Assembly (NCBI GenBank): GCA_034509925.1 | Contig: CM067537.1 | Location: 7,543,501 to 7,607,500 of the forward strand | Length of the DNA stretch: 64,000 bases | Direction: 5' to 3' | Source of the DNA: Hirudinaria manillensis | Taxonomy: Eukaryota; Annelida; Clitellata; Hirudinida; Hirudinidae | Notes under the pieces: generated by a model | The model's database searches: none | The model's input: only the letters and a program-made list of their open reading frames with translations | What the model was told of the DNA's origin: nothing | Made by a program: the position numbers and the translations under genes | Shown here: piece by piece, positions 62,250 through 64,000 of the stretch | How the letters are laid out: each line of letters starts with the position of its first letter | How positions within the stretch are numbered: the first letter of the stretch is position 1

Positions 62250-64000
62250 CGATGGCCCTCTGATTTCCGCGTGATTTAAACTTCGCATCGGCACGAGCTG
62301 ATGATGAAATTGTTTGGCGATGAATTTGAATTAAAAAATTTTTTTGAGATAATGAGATAATTTAATCTAAATGCTTGCTTGACCAATTATTTTTTCATTT
62401 ACATATTACATTGCAATTACATGTTAGTTACTGCTCTTTTTGTATTGGATTCGTCTATCTGCTCATTCGTACACCTTCTATACATCCATCCATCCATCCG
62501 TCCGTCCATCCATCCATCCGTCCGTCCGTCCGTCCATCCATCCGTCCGTCCATCCATCCATCCATCCATCCATCCATTCATCCATCCATCCATCCACCCA
62601 TCCATCCATCCATCAGTTCGTACGTGGTAATGTTGGTAATAGAGCTTAATATTAAGAATTTCAAATTTCCAACTTCGAAGTCCTGCATTGAAATTGAAAG
62701 TTGAATTTAAAAAGAATAAAAAAAAAATAATTCAATTCTGAACAATTCTGAACAATCGTCACACGACATTCGTTCAAAAGATTTCAAATTTCATTTTTTT
62801 TCGAAGTGTCTCTCGAACTGAAACTAACTAGACGTTCGTCGGTTGAAATTCTTAATTTTAAAATTATTTCTCGCAAAATAACTTTTAAACACGATTTAAT
62901 AATTAATAATAATTGATAATAATTAAATATAATAGTTAAAATAATGCGATAATTAAAAGTAAAACAAGGAATTTAGGAATCCCTTCTTGGAAAGTAAATA
63001 TTGACTGAGGAACAACTTGATCACATAAAAAAAAAAAGTGGATTAAAACACAAGTTGATCGTCCATCTATCCATCCATCCGACCGTCCATCCTGCCATCC
63101 ATTCATCCATCTACTCATCCACCCACCCACCCAACCATTCACTCGCTCGCCCACCCGTCCGTCAGTCCGTCCATCCATCCATTTAATCATTCGATATTTT
63201 TTTCACAATAAGCACAGTCCGCTATGGTGCTTTATGGAGCACATGTTTACAGGTAACGTTGGATGCTGGAGTTTGGAAAGAATGGAAGGGGGGAACGTTC
63301 CAATGCTTTACGGCCTTTCTGTCTGCCTTTCTGTGCTGGAAACATGGCCGAGTGGTGATGATGATGACGACGACGATGATGGTGGTTATGGTTGTGGTAG
63401 TGGTGGAGATGATGACGACGACGATGGTGATGATGATGACGAGAGAAGGAAGGATTTTATTTTTAATTATCAAACAAAGAACATGCCATTTGAAAAAATA
63501 TTGCCAATTTGGTGGGAGGTTTTTCTTTTTATTAGCATTTAACGTCAAAAATGGGGAAAATTATTTCCAAATTCTGAAAATTTTCAATCGTTATTTATCC
63601 ACTCATCCACTAGTAAATATAGCAAATAAATTAATTAAGTAAATAATCACATGATTATTATATTTATCACTAATTACTGATTACATTGTCACTTGTTTTA
63701 TTCAGATAACATTAAAAATAGCAATAAATAAATAAATCAATTGATTGAAATTGACGAATCATTTTTCTTAATTATTTCGCATCTTAGCCGGCGCCTACCT
63801 GTCCACTGCTCTGAAACTGACGACGCCAAATAATTACATACTCCTATCTGGACCGCTGGACGTCGTGTATTCATTGGAGGGCAACCATCCTGAACACGTG
63901 ACCTACTCAATCGACCTCGTTCACCTCGGGAGAGGGGAAGAGGAGGAGGAGGGGGAAAGAGAGGAGTTTACGATCCTCAACAGCCCTCTGCCGCAGGGCG
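59538..64000 (+). CDS. Unidentified gene, 5' part only (candidate signal peptide exon plus one exon)
   Basis: The supported part is the exon from 63,788 to the window edge. After a TCTTAG acceptor it is open for 71 codons with balanced, GC-rich codon use ([14 protein letters not shown], then [15 protein letters not shown], then an acidic Glu/Gly run), unlike the AT-rich DNA before it. It must be entered in phase 1. A candidate first exon at 59,538-59,583 begins with ATG and reads [15 protein letters not shown] in phase 1 before a weak GTCTGT donor. Joined, the start looks like a secretory signal peptide ([20 protein letters not shown]), which supports the link, but the 4.2-kb intron and weak donor leave it unproven. 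An alternative upstream exon at about 63,216-63,250 also fits the phase. I do not recognise the family; the gene continues beyond the window. Confidence 0.4.
60100..60188. repeat. CAAT/CATT tetranucleotide repeat
   Basis: Imperfect repeats of CAAT, CATT and CAAC units; the open frame across it is a repeat artefact. Confidence 0.85.
60445..60497. repeat. (GAT/GAC)n repeat
   Basis: Imperfect GAT and GAC trinucleotides. They encode poly-Asp on the plus strand and poly-His-type frames on the other; no gene context. Confidence 0.85.
60870..60965. repeat. (TCAC)n microsatellite
   Basis: About 24 uninterrupted TCAC units, the purest and longest tetranucleotide run in the window. Confidence 0.97.
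61098..61390. repeat. GGAT-rich degenerate repeat
   Basis: Clusters of GGAT and GGAC with interruptions. This is the opposite strand sense of the CCAT/CCGT repeats found further right. Confidence 0.8.
61811..61907. repeat. CATT/CATC/CCGT tetranucleotide repeat
   Basis: Repeats change gradually from CATT to CCAT to CCGT and back. Confidence 0.85.
62217..62251. repeat. (GAT)n microsatellite
   Basis: About 11 GAT units in a locally GC-richer stretch. Confidence 0.9.
62483..62614. repeat. (CCAT/CCGT)n microsatellite
   Basis: About 33 tetranucleotide units, CCAT with CCGT variants arranged in blocks. Open frames on both strands across it (Ile-His-Pro-Ser or Met-Asp-Gly-Trp periods) are artefacts of the repeat. 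Confidence 0.95.
63061..63182. repeat. CCAT/CCAC/CCGT degenerate repeat
   Basis: Same repeat family as 62,483-62,614 but more diverged. Confidence 0.85.
63350..63442. repeat. GAT/GAC/GGT trinucleotide repeat
   Basis: Imperfect trinucleotide run; the long open frames here come from the repeat. Confidence 0.85.

Noticed and set aside
62375..62704. Frames with Ile-His-Pro-Ser or Met-Asp-Gly-Trp periods
   Set aside because: Artefacts of the (CCAT/CCGT)n microsatellite; the tetranucleotide gives long open frames on both strands.

Overview
This window looks like nuclear DNA of an invertebrate animal, most likely a spiralian (annelid- or mollusc-like). The reasons are AT-rich sequence, short introns (about 70-600 bp) with GT-AG borders, and animal-only families such as Kazal-containing OATP transporters, collagen with 54-bp and smaller exons, and glucosidase II beta. 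Species cannot be fixed from the sequence. All gene models were built by eye from reading frame, splice sites and intron phase. For every complete model the exon lengths sum to a multiple of three, except gene C, which has one frameshift.

Layout. (1) 974-4500, minus: an eight-exon gene for a type I membrane protein with signal peptide, six-Cys PAN/apple-like module, short collagen helix, second six-Cys module, transmembrane helix and cytoplasmic tail. (2) 5.6-42.6 kb, plus: a head-to-tail array of seven SLCO/OATP transporter genes (called A-G here) with the same exon plan. A, B and C form one subgroup; D, E, F and G form another. B and D-G look intact. A has an in-frame stop in its ancestral first exon and probably starts further down. 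C carries a +1 shift in a ten-A run and one GC-AG intron. Several exons are nearly identical between paralogs while the introns are not, which suggests gene conversion. (3) 43.0-48.3 kb, plus: glucosidase II beta (PRKCSH-like, 14 exons). (4) 49.3-51.3 kb, minus: intronless ASTE1-like XPG/FEN1-fold protein. (5) 52.1-56.0 kb, plus: an hnRNP M/MYEF2-like three-RRM protein in 11 exons, divergent from ASTE1. (6) 56-64 kb: a gene-poor tract full of tri- and tetranucleotide repeats. It holds a TATA box with an adjacent inverted repeat, several CACGTG motifs, and a candidate two-exon 5' end of an unidentified secreted or membrane protein that runs off the right edge.

How the genes relate. The OATP array is a local expansion of one uptake-transporter family. 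PRKCSH (ER glycoprotein quality control), ASTE1 (nuclease fold) and hnRNP M (RNA binding) look like ordinary housekeeping neighbours with no functional tie to the array. The points most worth following up are the double apple/collagen membrane protein, the patchwork conversion and altered signature motif in the OATP array, an inverted repeat flanking two PRKCSH exons, and the E-box/TATA region before the last gene.
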